Assembly: GCA_030248195.1 (NCBI GenBank)
Contig: JASAND010026212.1
Location: 1 to 64,000 of the forward strand
DNA from: Trissonchulus latispiculum
Lineage: Eukaryota; Nematoda; Enoplea; Enoplida; Ironidae
DNA: 64,000 nucleotides
Direction of reading: 5' to 3'
Made by a program: the position numbers and the translations under genes. Positions 18,929-29,608 of this stretch are shown here, one piece after another (position 1 is the stretch's first letter; each line of letters starts with the position of its first letter). The notes beneath the pieces were generated by a model. It was not told where the DNA came from. It worked only from the letters and a program-made list of their open reading frames with translations, and did not search any database.

Positions 18929-21112
18929 TTAAGGTGCTGGTTTCCCTTTGGTTATTTTTGACTCATACGGCTTTAATCCGTTACGTAAATGGCTGAAACT
19001 TACGAAATAACCCATTCCCGTTTAAGCCAAAAGATAAGAAAGTATTGGTTTTTGCCATTATTCTCTCGGTAGACCAGGCTCCGGACTGGTTGTTATGGCT
19101 GGAAAAAGGACACGAAAATGAACATTTTTGCTATTACAACCTTTGAGTTATTTCTAGTGGTTAATGTCAGTATAAGCAAAAAACAGTTTTGAGGATCAAA
19201 AAATGGCTATTTTTGAGGAAATCAGTTTTTTCAAAATTACTGCCACATGTTAAGGACAAAGTTGGCTTATTTATACTCAATCGATACAGCGTCCAAATGC
19301 CCATTTTATGAATGCCTATATGCCTATATTTTTAAGCTAGAGATTTGGCCGAAAAACCATTTTGGCAAAACTGCGATTATTTTGTTTCGAACACCGATTT
19401 CTGAAAAACTACTCGACGGATTCCGGAGATTTTTGGCAGAATCGAAATTCGTACTTCTGTGGAGGGTCGTTTTTCTTGGTTTGGGCTAAAACATATTGAG
19501 TAGCAAGAAAACTCAATACGAAGTTGCGAAATTTCGTGTTACCGTGCATTTGGCCGATTTTCTCGACCGTTAAGACCTGCTGAGCCAAATCCAAGAAAAC
19601 GTTCCTCGGCCCATATGTCCTTCATATAATAGCACAAAACACTTTTGGCCGATTCTTCAGTTTTGAGAAATCGATGTTCCAAAATTTTTGGTGTATATCC
19701 GTCGGACAGTGACATAAAGGACTGCGGCCCTGCAGACTGCGAGACCTGGGGGTGGGTAGCCGCAGTTTGGGACCGGGTCATAGGCCCCCCAAAAGTTTTC
19801 TTCAGATGGCCTTCAAATTGGGGGTCAGACGATGTAGGAGGAGCCGTAAAGATCTCCATCTTAGACTGGGTCCGACAAAAATTTTTGGGAGGGGGAGGAA
19901 TTCGGGAGGAAGGCCCCCACTCCCCCTGACTCTTTATCTGTAACTGACTTGGCTTTATAACTTTGTCCCTCAGGTAATTGTGGGGGGAGATCCGGTACGT
20001 AACCTTACGGATGTTTGGAAGTTCCCCTCCCAATTCCTGGGACTGTCCCCCCCCCCCAGGGCTGGCGTTGGGGGAGGAACCCCCCAACCACGACACCCCG
20101 AATTAGCAAAACGCTGCCTAGAAGACATGGAAATCCCTCTATCTAATTCAACCGATCCGTCGAAATAGGAAAAAAGCCCTCAAAGTTAGGCTTTTCGCTT
20201 TTCTCGTTTCTCGTATTCTCTTTTCTCTCCTAAAAATTTAAGACACTGGACATCTACTGGAAAATCACGGTCACCACTTTATGTGAGGGTATACTATGTA
20301 CCCCATGCAATAAACTACTATGTTGGACTTCGGTAAACGGTTGCAGGTACGTGTTCAGTGTGTGATGTCTAGGTCTTTGATTAACGAGAGCGAGAGAGAA
20401 TTAAAGAGTGAGTACAGATGTTAGCCTCTGGGTTAGCCCTAAGCGACCGCAATCCCTACCCTAGTCCAAGCAGAAAAACCACCACATAAATTTACTTTCA
20501 GCTCGACACTACAACTTTAGCAACTAATACTGACACAAAACTCAACATAAATCGTTCGCGGAGAATACGAGAGACAAACCATACGAAAAGAACGAAGAGC
20601 CTAAGGGAGGGCGTTACCCAACTCCCGATAACCTAAACCTGAGCCAAAGACCCCCGACCAACCACAACCACTGCTAAAGTATACACTGCGTAAAAGCATA
20701 TTTTCACTTCCTTTTATACTTCTAGTGGCATAGCTACCCCAAAAGAAATCACGTTTATCATTCCCAAGTAAAGTAATTTCAAAATCTCTCAAGGTTGAAT
20801 AATTTCATCAAATTAAATACACTTTGTGATACAAACATGAAGATAGCGCCAACTCTATTTTACTGCTGCGCTGTGCGCAGTTGACTATCAATCTCTCAAT
20901 GAGTAACATCCCACACTGTTAGATGTCGGCATGTCAGAAAATTTCTGCTATTTTTCTGCTAATTTTGCCAGTTTCGTAAGGTCATGTGAATGTACAGATA
21001 ATAAACTTTAAAACGATGTATAAAGCTCTTTCCAAATCCTAACATTGCGAAAGTTATAGCGTTTCAAAAAACCACCACAAAAGCACTGCACAAAAGGATA
21101 CCACCACCTTAA
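18929..21112. mobile_element. TTAA-target DNA transposon, copy 1
   Basis: Flanked by TTAA at 18929-18932 and 21109-21112. Terminal inverted repeats are GGTGCTGGTTTCCCTTTG on the left and the reverse complement of GGTGGTGGTATCCTTTTGTG on the right. The interior matches copy 2 (29609-31400) in inverted orientation, including a shared MDLA(Q/R)QVL stretch. TTAA duplication is typical of piggyBac-type elements, but no transposase is present. It is split by an LTR element. Confidence 0.7.
19706..20915 (-). mobile_element. Truncated LTR retrotransposon inside TTAA copy 1
   Basis: The sequence absent from the homologous TTAA copy 2 runs from about 19706 to 20915. Read leftwards it starts with a candidate LTR (20915-20282; TGTGGGATG ... 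CCCTCACA), containing TATAAAAG near 20716. A primer-binding site TGGTGACCGTGATTTTCC (20276-20259) comes five bases after the LTR. Then comes a Gly/Pro-rich gag-like frame with a shift near 20100 (PMTRSQTA, TYRISPHNYLRDKVI). The 3' part and second LTR are missing. Confidence 0.55.
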
Positions 21113-21189
21113 ATACGTTGAACTGAATTATATTCCGCCTGAGGCGTAATCTTCGGATTTGTGAAGCCTCTACAAAATAGAAATGCAGA

Positions 21190-21300
21190 AACATGATATG
21201 TGGATCGGATCGGCGGATCGGATCGGATCGACAAATTTTCGGATCGGAGCGGCCGGATCGGATCGGTTTGATTTTTCCGGGTCGCCGATCCGGCAAATGA
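21190..21300. mobile_element. GGATC-pentamer element, copy 1
   Basis: A short array of GGATCG units starts after GATATGTGGATCGG and ends with CCGATCCGGCAAATG. It is homologous to 23180-23310 in inverted orientation. Confidence 0.6.
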
Positions 21301-21479
21301 GGCAAATTTTGAAAATTTGTACCAATTTTTTACAAAATTGCAAAATTTTTTTGAAGAAATTTTTAAAATCTTTTCGGAGTTTTGTTCAAATATTGAATTT
21401 TTTGTTGTTAGTGTTTTTGTTTTATGTTCTCTCTCTATATAAATAAATTTTTTATACGCATATATAAAAAAAGTCAAAT

Positions 21480-23175
21480 GGGATTGCTCTCTAATATCTC
21501 CTACTAATTAATTTTTGGACAGTCTGTTCCGCTTTTTAATTTTAGTACCGCTGACCGCTGAGAGTGATTTAGTCTGGTATGATTAAAAGTTCTCAACTAA
21601 TAGGAACGTTGTCCAAAATTGGAAGGAAAATGTTTCGCCAAAGTGCGTTTGCTGAGAAGTGGAAAGCCTTCAAAACCCGCCTGACGCACATTTGTATATG
21701 CTATTGTGCGACCAAAATTGTGTGTGCAAACTTTGGTCGTTTATTGCGAACTTATGCCTTCAGAGCAAACCCCAACAATATATATTTTTTAGAATCGTCC
21801 TAAACTGGAGATTTAGAACAACATGCACATCGAGATTGAATCACAGGAAATATTTAATATTTAATATTAATTATTTAATTTATTAAAAATATTTAATTTC
21901 TCCAAAATTTTACCACATTCAAAATTTTGTATCCGTGATCAAATAGAGATGTTCCAGGTGCATATTTTTGCACTTGCATTTGAATGATAGGTATTATTTT
22001 GTAAAAGCTAATTATGAGCTGGAACCAATACCTGAAAATGTTCCAATTACTCGAGTTCACTATTCATGGATGAAAGTTTTTGTGAATCTCGGGAACAGGG
22101 GTCATTTCTGGGATCTAGTTGTATTACAAAGGTTGTTCAGCTCGTCAATGCCTTTCGAGTCAAGACCCATGGCTTGTTGGTGATGGAAAACGCTTAAATC
22201 CGGAAAAATCTTGTTTTCGTGAATTTGGGAATCGAGTGCATATTGGGAAATGATTGTATTAAACGTGTTCAGATTGTCAAGAGCTTTTAAATGATAACCA
22301 TATCGTGAGCATTAAAATATTAACATTTTGAAAACCCGAAACTTGGGTATTCTTTGGTTGAAAAGGTTGTAAGTGCAACAACATGACGCGGAACCAGATC
22401 TATATATTTGATCACAAAAAACTAAACCTTCAATGTGCATAAATCTTAGCAAACCTTTGTATATTTTAGATTTTCCGTACATAAAACCGTTTTATATAAT
22501 AAAATAAAATAATATAATATATATATATAATATATTATATATATTATACAAGTAGGCCCCAAAAGGGGCGTATTCCTTTGTAGACCTGTTTTTATTCAAT
22601 TGCAGAATAGTCTTTATCGGAAGGTCTTTTAAGGCTCTCAGTTCTGCCACTTAAATAGGCTCCGAAACCTAATATGCATAATCCGATTGCAAAAAGCTAG
22701 CCCTGTGTTGAAGATAGGGCTTCTGATTAGAGAAATGACTCACAGTGCACTGAACATACAAGTTTCCTTTTTATACATTCCTACTCCAGCAGGAATAATA
22801 ATATAATTTCCGTATATTTTCCATGTCGTCTCCATTTCCGAACGATGTTAAAACATATACATTGCTTGCTTATAAATACGACCAAAGTTTGTACGCACAA
22901 TTTTTGGTCTTAAGCCCTAGTTTCTTCAATTTTATCTTATCTTTGTATAGTTCTCACTTCTCACTGTGTTTTGTGTAGTTCTCACTAGATCTTAAACACC
23001 CAAAACAAAACAAATCGTTTTTTCAAAGTGACCACACATCATACTGCAGCTGCAGTCTCTGATATGGACTTTCAGAATTATTCAATATGATTCAGGTGAG
23101 AAGTTTGATGAAGAGTTTTGCAAAATAAGGGGAAATCGGAAAATATTGCAATTTAAGTGTCTACAATTGAAAATT
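21480..23175. other. Unassigned AT-rich DNA between the two pentamer elements
   Basis: No gene recognised. It includes an AT-only stretch at 22497-22548. The two flanking pentamer elements are inverted relative to each other, so 21.2-23.3 kb could also be one element with pentamer-bearing inverted ends. Confidence 0.4.
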
Positions 23176-23179
23176 AACA

Positions 23180-23310
23180 TTATGGTCGGATCGGATCGGA
23201 TCGGATCGGTACGATCCGGGGCTAGATCGGATCGGATCGGATCGGATCGCCGGCCATTTGCCGGATCGGATCGGTAGTTGATTTTGGCTGCCGATCCGAT
23301 CCGATCCACA
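23180..23310. mobile_element. GGATC-pentamer element, copy 2 (inverted)
   Basis: (GGATC)n tracts surround CATTTGCCGGATCGG, and the outer end reads, on the minus strand, TAGTGATGTGGATCGGATCGG-like. The mirrored copy is at 21190-21300. Confidence 0.6.
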
Positions 23311-23324
23311 TCACTAATATGGAG

Positions 23325-24347
23325 GTTTCTCCCCAGTTTGTCAATTCCCCAGATTGTCAACTCCCCAGTTTGCCATTACTTTTTCATACCACCCCCGCTT
23401 TGTCAACTCTTGTTTGAATCAATCAGCTTTTCTTAGGGGGGAACAACTTTAACTTTCACAAATAATTTTAGTTAATGTAAACAGAAATATTATTATTTAA
23501 TTTAAGCCCGGTTCACACTGCAATAGCTTTAAGGATTAAGGTTTAAGGTTTAAGGTTTAAGGTTTGAGCAAGGTTTGAGGAATGTCTGAATATCACGTGG
23601 TTTCTTATATTAGACAGTGTGCATTCAAATCATCAGGGATTTTAAAAGTTTTTTAGTTCTGTGCATACGTAAGGAATTCTACAATGTATATAACGAAAAT
23701 TATTAACTAAATCTTCTATATATAATACGTAGGAAGCTTAAACCTAAATACAAAGTTTAAATATTTTTAGCTCGGCTTTCTTAAACCTTAAACCTTAAAC
23801 TTAAAACCTTAAACCTTAAACCTTAAACCTTAAACCTTGTGCAGTGTGAACCGGGCTTTAATCATCTGCAAGATTTGATCTGGAAAGCATCAACTTAGTG
23901 CGAACTTTAAAAAAGTTAATATTTCTAAATATAGTGAGAAATTTAATCTGAGTTCAAAATAAAATTAAAATTAATAAAATTTGAAATTATTTTCACAGTT
24001 GGTGTTGGTGCTTTCCTTTCCATGCCAAATCTTATCTATGACAAAAATTAAATATTTCAGTTTAAATTAATTAAACCAAAATTAATACATTTTAAGGTTA
24101 AAACTTCATTTTAGTCAAGCAGTGTAAAGCAAGTCCCCCTGAGAAAAACTGATTGACACGGAAACAAGTTGGCAAAGTGGGGATGACATGGAGAAGAGTT
24201 GACAAACTGGGCATGTCTTATAAGAGAGTTGGCTAAGTGGGGATGAACTGAAAAAGAGTTGACTAACTGGGGACAACCTTAATCACGGGGATAAGGATTG
24301 ACTAACTGGGGAGTTGACAAACTTTGGAATTGACAAACTGGGGATGC
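23325..24347. mobile_element. Foldback array of GTTGACAAACTGGGGA units
   Basis: About three units of a 16-18-bp word (CCCCAGTTTGTCAA on the left) are mirrored by about eight units (GTTGACAAACTGGGGA) at 24150-24347. The two arrays are inverted and enclose AT-rich DNA and a nested MITE. Confidence 0.7.
23506..23856. mobile_element. MITE with telomere-like TTTAAGG repeats, TTTAA duplication
   Basis: A 351-bp element with perfect 16-bp ends GCCCGGTTCACACTGC and its reverse complement, flanked by TTTAA on both sides (23501-23505 and 23857-23861). Just inside both ends lie arrays of the heptamer TTTAAGG (left) and CCTTAAA (right). There is no coding sequence. Confidence 0.85.
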
Positions 24348-24640
24348 GCTGACTTGGATCATAAGAAATAAGTGAAAGCCCAGTAGGGAGTCTTTTTATG
24401 AAGGTGGGGGTTTCGCTGAAATGTTTTTATGCGGACTATTTGTGTTCAAATTATGTTAATAATGATTCAATTCTAAAGAACAGGACCTAAGTTACCTAAG
24501 CTAGTTTTTACTGCATATCTTAAATTTTTTAAAATCGAAATTTAAGGCATTCGTGGTTAAAAAGGAGTATGCAACAAGCGCCCATCCGGATAACTTACAA
24601 TTATTGTTACTAATACAAGTGATAGAAATATTCTAATTAG

Positions 24641-24726
24641 ATATGCAAAAAAGCTTAGCTTAGCTTGGCTTGGTACATAGCTTAGATATGCAAAAAAGCT
24701 TAGCTTAGCTTGGCTTGGTACATAGC
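24641..24726. repeat. ~45-bp tandem duplication
   Basis: A unit beginning ATATGCAAAAAAGCTTAGCT and ending GGTACATAGC is repeated twice with almost no change, indicating a recent duplication. Confidence 0.9.
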
Positions 24727-24729
24727 CAT

Positions 24730-25289
24730 CTATTTATTTTAATCGTTGTAATTACAGGCAATATTTTCTACGTTTCCATTCTCTTCTACGTTGTTAGAGA
24801 ACATTTCTATAAATTGCAGCCTAAAAGAATTTGTTTGTGAGGCTTACTAAATCAGAGATAAAATATTGATCAAAACAGTGGATTATATCGATATTCGTGT
24901 TTTCCAACAGTTTTAAGTTTATGCTTGTTTTTCTGACAGTTGAAGCGCAACATAGCTACAACGTATTCGAAATTACAAATAACAATTTTTATGACAGAGC
25001 AACTGTGCTTCGTGAAGATACGGATTGTTGTCTCCGTTCCAAACATAATGTTCTCTACTTGAAGAGATAAACGTCAGTACAACTTTCGTCAATTATGATT
25101 AAATATGAAAATCATGAAAGTGCCACTTGCTAATCAGCCTGGTGTAAATTTTCTACTTGAGATTAGAAACGACCATAGCCGACAGACAAGATTTTGTCAT
25201 CTCGAGCGCATATATCAAACATATAAAAGCGTCGAATTAATTTGTCCAGTGCTGTATAGGATGTCTGGGGCGAAGATTTTCAAGCACAT

Positions 25290-25369
<80 letters not shown>

Positions 25370-26020
25370 ATCAGTGCAGGCAACCGTGTTCCTGATTCCA
25401 GTCCAGATTATGGTTGTAGTCACTCATTTACTTGAAAGCTGTACTGGGTGTACCATGTTAAACTGAATTTAGTTAATATTTGGAATTTTGATTACTTTTA
25501 GTCCTGCTTTCAAGTTATAAAGCTCTACTGAATCCAAAGAAGGTACAATCTCAATCCGTCCACTGAAGTTGTAATAATCTAACATTTTAATATTGTGTAT
25601 TATCACAAAACGGAGCACAGAATCAGCCGGATAAAAACTTGATGTCATTAGTTTACTATGTTTCAGACAACTCCATGGGTGCTGTTGATGTTATGTATCG
25701 ATGGATTATTTAGTCGATGGAAGAAAAAGGAGAATTCCGTTAACGTATATGACGTATGTGTCAGTTTCATTGGTACCATCACCGTTAGCAGTCTAAAAGA
25801 GTGTCTTGTGTAAGTTTGTAGAACCTCAGTTGATGCTTAAGTTCGAAAAGCTTAAGCTATTCTAACTTACTGAGTTGTGGAGTAAATTGATCAGGATAGA
25901 AACAGCTGTCATTTTGAATCTGCTGCCATCCAACAGCCAAACAGTTTGAAATGGATGCGAAATTGTGGAGAAACCCCATTTTATGTATACTCCAACAGTT
26001 CAAGTTAATGCTTCAGTTCA
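24730..26020. other. Unassigned DNA with a (TA)n microsatellite
   Basis: Contains a (TA)n run at 25291-25364. No gene is recognised. Confidence 0.6.
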
Positions 26021-26080
26021 AAATGTAAGGGAAGCAGGCATAGGAAAGATTGATAAGCCTGCAATGGGAGTTCAGCTGAT

Positions 26081-26154
26081 GGTCCCGTGGTGTAGTGGTT
26101 TAGCATGTCTGACTCTAGAGCAGAAGGGCCGTGGTTCGATCCCCGGCGGGACCA
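26081..26154 (+). ncRNA. tRNA-like sequence in LTR 1 (anticodon-position CTA)
   Basis: 74 nt with a perfect 7-bp acceptor stem (GGTCCCG/CGGGACC) and discriminator A, an A-box-like TGGTGTAGTGG, an anticodon loop CTCTAGA and a perfect B box GGTTCGATCC. The T stem is imperfect and the last pair of the anticodon stem is A/G, so it may serve as a polymerase III promoter rather than an active tRNA. The anticodon position reads CTA (UAG decoding). Downstream there is no strong T-run terminator. Confidence 0.6.
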
Positions 26155-26458
26155 ATTCTTTACTTTCAATGGTGAGTGAAAAGCTGAACCTCCCTCTTCC
26201 CTTCTCTCTTCTAGGTCCTGGTTTCGTGGGTACAAGGGTGCCTGACGCCTCCCGTTCGGGCTTGTCCTTGGTTTCTTCCTGATCCACCAGCCCTGGTAGA
26301 AGCGCTACATGTGGCGAGGCTGCCTCAGGACCCGGATTGGACTCCTGTCTCCGGTCCCCCAGTAGTTGCTTCTGGTTGGTTGGATCTAAAGGGGTCTGGA
26401 ACGTGTGTCGGGGGAGCACGGATCCCTTGGGCTCAGAATGCCCTGCGCTGGATGCGCT

Positions 26459-26475
26459 CTCGGTTCGATTCCGAG
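26459..26475 (+). other. Second T-arm/B-box-like sequence in the internal region
   Basis: CTCGGTTCGATTCCGAG forms a perfect T-arm (5-bp stem, 7-nt loop) with a B box GGTTCGATTCC. It recurs 496 bp later at 26955-26971. It suggests a second tRNA relic in the internal segment. Confidence 0.55.
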
Positions 26476-26576
26476 TTGAGTAAGCCGCGGGACGCGTCTT
26501 AAATGAAACCCGGGGGAGATGTAAGGGAAGCAGGCATAGGAAAGATTGATAAGCCTGCAATGGGAGTTCAGCTGAT

Positions 26577-26650
26577 GGTCCCGTGGTGTAGTGGTTTAGC
26601 ATGTCTGACTCTAGAGCAGAAGGGCCGTGGTTCGATCCCCGGCGGGACCA
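26577..26650 (+). ncRNA. tRNA-like sequence in LTR 2
   Basis: Identical to the copy at 26081-26154. Confidence 0.6.
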
Positions 26651-27072
26651 ATTCTTTACTTTCAATGGTGAGTGAAAAGCTGAACCTCCCTCTTCCCTTC
26701 TCTCTTCTAGGTCCTGGTTTCGTGGGTACAAGGGTGCCTGACGCCTCCCGTTCGGGCTTGTCCTTGGTTTCTTCCTGATCCACCAGCCCTGGTAGAAGCG
26801 CTACATGTGGCGAGGCTGCCTCAGGACCCGGATTGGACTCCTGTCTCCGGTCCCCCAGTAGTTGCTTCTGGTTGGTTGGATCTAAAGGGGTCTGGAACGT
26901 GTGTCGGGGGAGCACGGATCCCTTGGGCTCAGAATGCCCTGCGCTGGATGCGCTCTCGGTTCGATTCCGAGTTGAGTAAGCCGCGGGACGCGTCTTAAAT
27001 GAAACCCGGGGGAGATGTAAGGGAAGCAGGCATAGGAAAGATTGATAAGCCTGCAATGGGAGTTCAGCTGAT

Positions 27073-27146
27073 GGTCCCGTGGTGTAGTGGTTTAGCATGT
27101 CTGACTCTAGAGCAGAAGAGCCGTGGTTCGATCCCCGGCGGGACCA
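27073..27146 (+). ncRNA. tRNA-like sequence in LTR 3
   Basis: One substitution (G to A, 27119) relative to LTR 1 and 2, in the region between the anticodon stem and T arm. Confidence 0.6.
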
Positions 27147-27301
27147 ATTCTTTACTTTCAATGGTGAGTGAAAAGCTGAACCTCCCTCTTCCCTTCTCTC
27201 TTCTAGGTCCTGGTTTCGTGGGTACAAGGGTGCCTGACGCCTCCCGTTCGGGCTTGTCCTTGGTTTCTTCCTGATCCGCCAGCCCTGGTAGAAGCGCTAC
27301 A

Positions 27302-28355
27302 TGTGAAACGCGAACACCCAAAATTTGCCATTTTTACTTGAGCCACTTTTACTCTGCGACAGACTTCAAGGTTCCGGAACCATTCATCAGGAGTCGGTGA
27401 GCTCTGGTGGACGACGGATTTTGGGATTTTGTCGGAATACCGAGAACACGGTGCAGGAATGGTACCGGTAAGGTAGGATCGGTTTGGGGTGGCAGATCAA
27501 CAGTAAAATGAATGCCAGTAACGTAAACTCGGCTGGTTCCGGTGGGGACTTGTTGAAGAGCAAGTGATGTTCCTAATTGATCCCAAACGGATAGTCAGTG
27601 AATAGTTGGCTGATCCATTGTTTCTCTTTCTTCTTCCTGGAAATTTCATCGTCAGAAAAGTCAGTAATTGTTACACGTAAATCTTCCAATTTATGATTAT
27701 GTTCTCTGAAATCACAAGAGAGCGGTTTACTCGATTTCATTTTATGTCATTTATTATTAATATCATGTCAGTGACCAACTAATCGCTGGGAAATGGAGTT
27801 TCCAGTTTCCCTAACATATTGAGATATGCATCCTTCAATTTCGGTAACATACACCACCCCAGTGCTTTTACAATTGAAATGTTCTCGTGCCCGGTAGGCC
27901 AACCTTGTGGGACAAACCAACTGGGTTTTGGATGCGATGCTCGACTCGATGAAGGGGCAAAGTAAACAATTCCGGCAACATTTAAAGGTGCCAAATTCTG
28001 CGATTCTTCGGAAGATCGTGGATGAATGAAATCGTGTAATGTCGCTCGAACAAGCACGTTGCGCAATTTGGGTGGAGGTTTCCAGAACAAGCCCATTTTA
28101 ACGTTAACGATGTGACGGATTTTACAGAAAGGATCGTTGCGACCAAGAACGACACGGACACGCTGTAAATCTGGACGGCAAGGTAACACAGGATTGAATT
28201 GTTTCAGATCCTCTGAGTACGGGATAGGTTTGGGAGCTAGTAACGGATCTCGGCTCATTGAAATGGCTCCGGAGTCTTTCCTTGGACTCCGCCTTTAGGA
28301 TATCCCCCTTTTCAAATCCGCTATTTCTCTTGGTGACCGCTGGTAAACACTATGG
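27302..28355 (-). pseudogene. Penelope-like element 3' part, minus-strand copy
   Basis: A homologue of the plus-strand copy at 28500-36660, read leftwards. Residues near the RT end include DLKRG, SRDPLLAPKPIPYS and LPCRPDLQRVRVVLG. WKPPPKLRNVLVRATL matches the conserved pre-GIY-YIG segment of Penelope-type RTs. Then comes a GIY-YIG C-terminal piece (KKEKQWISQLFTDYPFGI) and a 3' region with a hammerhead-like core (27400-27350). The open frame 27779-28258 covers only part; frames change elsewhere. Its 3' end (TGTTCGCGTTTCA read on minus) abuts the truncated third TRIM LTR. Confidence 0.75.
27350..27400 (-). ncRNA. Hammerhead-ribozyme-like core, minus copy
   Basis: CTGATGA is followed by an almost perfect stem II (GGTTC CG GAACC) and then GAA(G), one base off GAAA, and CTGTC. 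It is homologous to 36560-36612, where GAAAC is intact but stem II is damaged. Penelope-like elements are known carriers of hammerhead motifs. Stem I pairing is weak. Confidence 0.45.
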
Positions 28356-28499
28356 TCTTCAAGCCCAGGCAGACAATTTTTATTGATTTAGGTCAGGTGG
28401 TAGAATCTGGCAACCTTGGCGTTTCAGGAAGATAAATTCTCCAGCTGTCGTTCGGAGAGCGCTTCCCCGCTCTCCAATTATGCGGACATTTTTACGGGC

Positions 28500-29424
28500 T
28501 ATAATTTCGAGAAGAAGCTGTTTTCATCTGCTACGGACAAACCACTAGCATACCGACGGCATTTTTATTGTTTGGAAGGGTTCTTGTGACGGTTCGGACA
28601 GCTTTTTACTGCTGACCAACAGTCTGGTACGCTCAATCAAGTTGAAGGTAGAGGTGGAATGAATAAAGCAAACGTTTTGGATTTATCAGTGGAAATTCGT
28701 GACGGTCGCATCGTCACAGGACTCTTCACAAAGCCTACCGCACTAGATAATAACTTCATTCTGAATCTTGGCATCCTCACCAGCACAGGCTACCCATTGC
28801 GTACAGCCTGGCTCTAAGGATGTGTCGTATCTGTTCCGACCATGGAACTGCGAAGCTCCGGTGCGATTTGCTCAAAGAAGATCTGGTGAAGAGGGGAAAT
28901 CCCGGAGGTGGAGTCCAAAGAAGAATCTCCAGAGACCTTTCAATCAGCCGAGATCAGTTAGCTTCCAGGCCTATCCTGGATTCAGAGTATTTGAAACAAT
29001 TCAATCTTGCGTTACCTTACCATTCTGATTTAGGACATTGTTGGTGGTCACAATTTCTGTCACTTTATGGTTAAAATGAGCTTGTTTTGGAAACAACCAC
29101 ACAACGTGCCAACGTGCTTGCTCGAGCGAAATTGGACGATTCACTTTGCCCACGGTCTTCCGGAATATCGCAGAATTGGGCACCTTTAAATGTGGGTGAA
29201 ATTGTGTACTTTGCTCCTCCATATGGTCGACAATCGCGTTAAAAACCTCAGACACCGGATTAGCCTACCGGGCACGAGGGAAGTTCAATTGTAAAAGCAC
29301 TGTGGCGGTGTTTTGGCGGAAATAGAGGGATGGACATCTCAACATTTCAGGGAAACAGCAAACTCTCGTTCCCAGCGATTGCACGGTCACCGACATGATA
29401 TTTGTAAAATGGGTGGGAATAAAC
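28500..29424 (+). pseudogene. Penelope-like RT, plus-strand copy, 5' portion
   Basis: Decayed reverse transcriptase: VLDLSVEIRDGRIVTGLFTKPT is the block following the catalytic motif in Penelope-type RTs. It continues, after a shift, with CRICSDHGTAKLRCDLLKEDL, ISRDLSISRD and YLKQFNLALPYHSDL, then a diverged region that aligns with the minus copy (APLNVGEIVYFAP). Stops and shifts abound. A hAT element begins at 29425, and the Penelope sequence resumes at 35954. Confidence 0.72.
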
Positions 29425-29608
29425 CAGAGTTGGCAAATGGGACGAATTCTCCGATCCCATCCCATCCCATCCCACCAGATTTTTAAATTCACCGTCCCAT
29501 CCCATCCCATTTGTCCGAACTTGCTTTTTCCAATCCCAAATAATCCCACTTGTAATATTTGACCTTACAATCGCTGTAGCATTGAAATTTTAATATTGGC
29601 ATAAGGTC

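Larger units (their letters stand above)
26024..27301 (+). mobile_element. Tandem TRIM-like retrotransposon array (LTR-internal-LTR-internal-LTR)
   Basis: A strictly 496-bp period. Three near-identical 286-bp LTR-like units (26024-26309, 26520-26805, 27016-27301) each begin TGTAAGGG and end GCTACA (inverted TGTA/TACA, TG...CA ends). Two identical 210-bp internal regions separate them. Each internal region starts, two bases after the LTR, with TGGCGAGGCTGCC, a plausible primer-binding site. Each ends in CCCGGGGGAGA, a plausible polypurine tract touching the next LTR. There is no coding capacity, as in terminal-repeat retrotransposons in miniature. The third LTR is cut off at 27301 by the 3' end of a Penelope-like element. 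A fourth LTR stands alone at 61835-62117. A tRNA-like sequence sits inside every LTR. Long ORFs across the array on both strands are repeat artefacts. Confidence 0.75.

Noticed and set aside
26072..27321. 219-codon minus-strand and 91-codon plus-strand ORFs repeated across the TRIM array
   Set aside because: They cross LTR and internal borders, run through the tRNA-like part and recur only because the array repeats.
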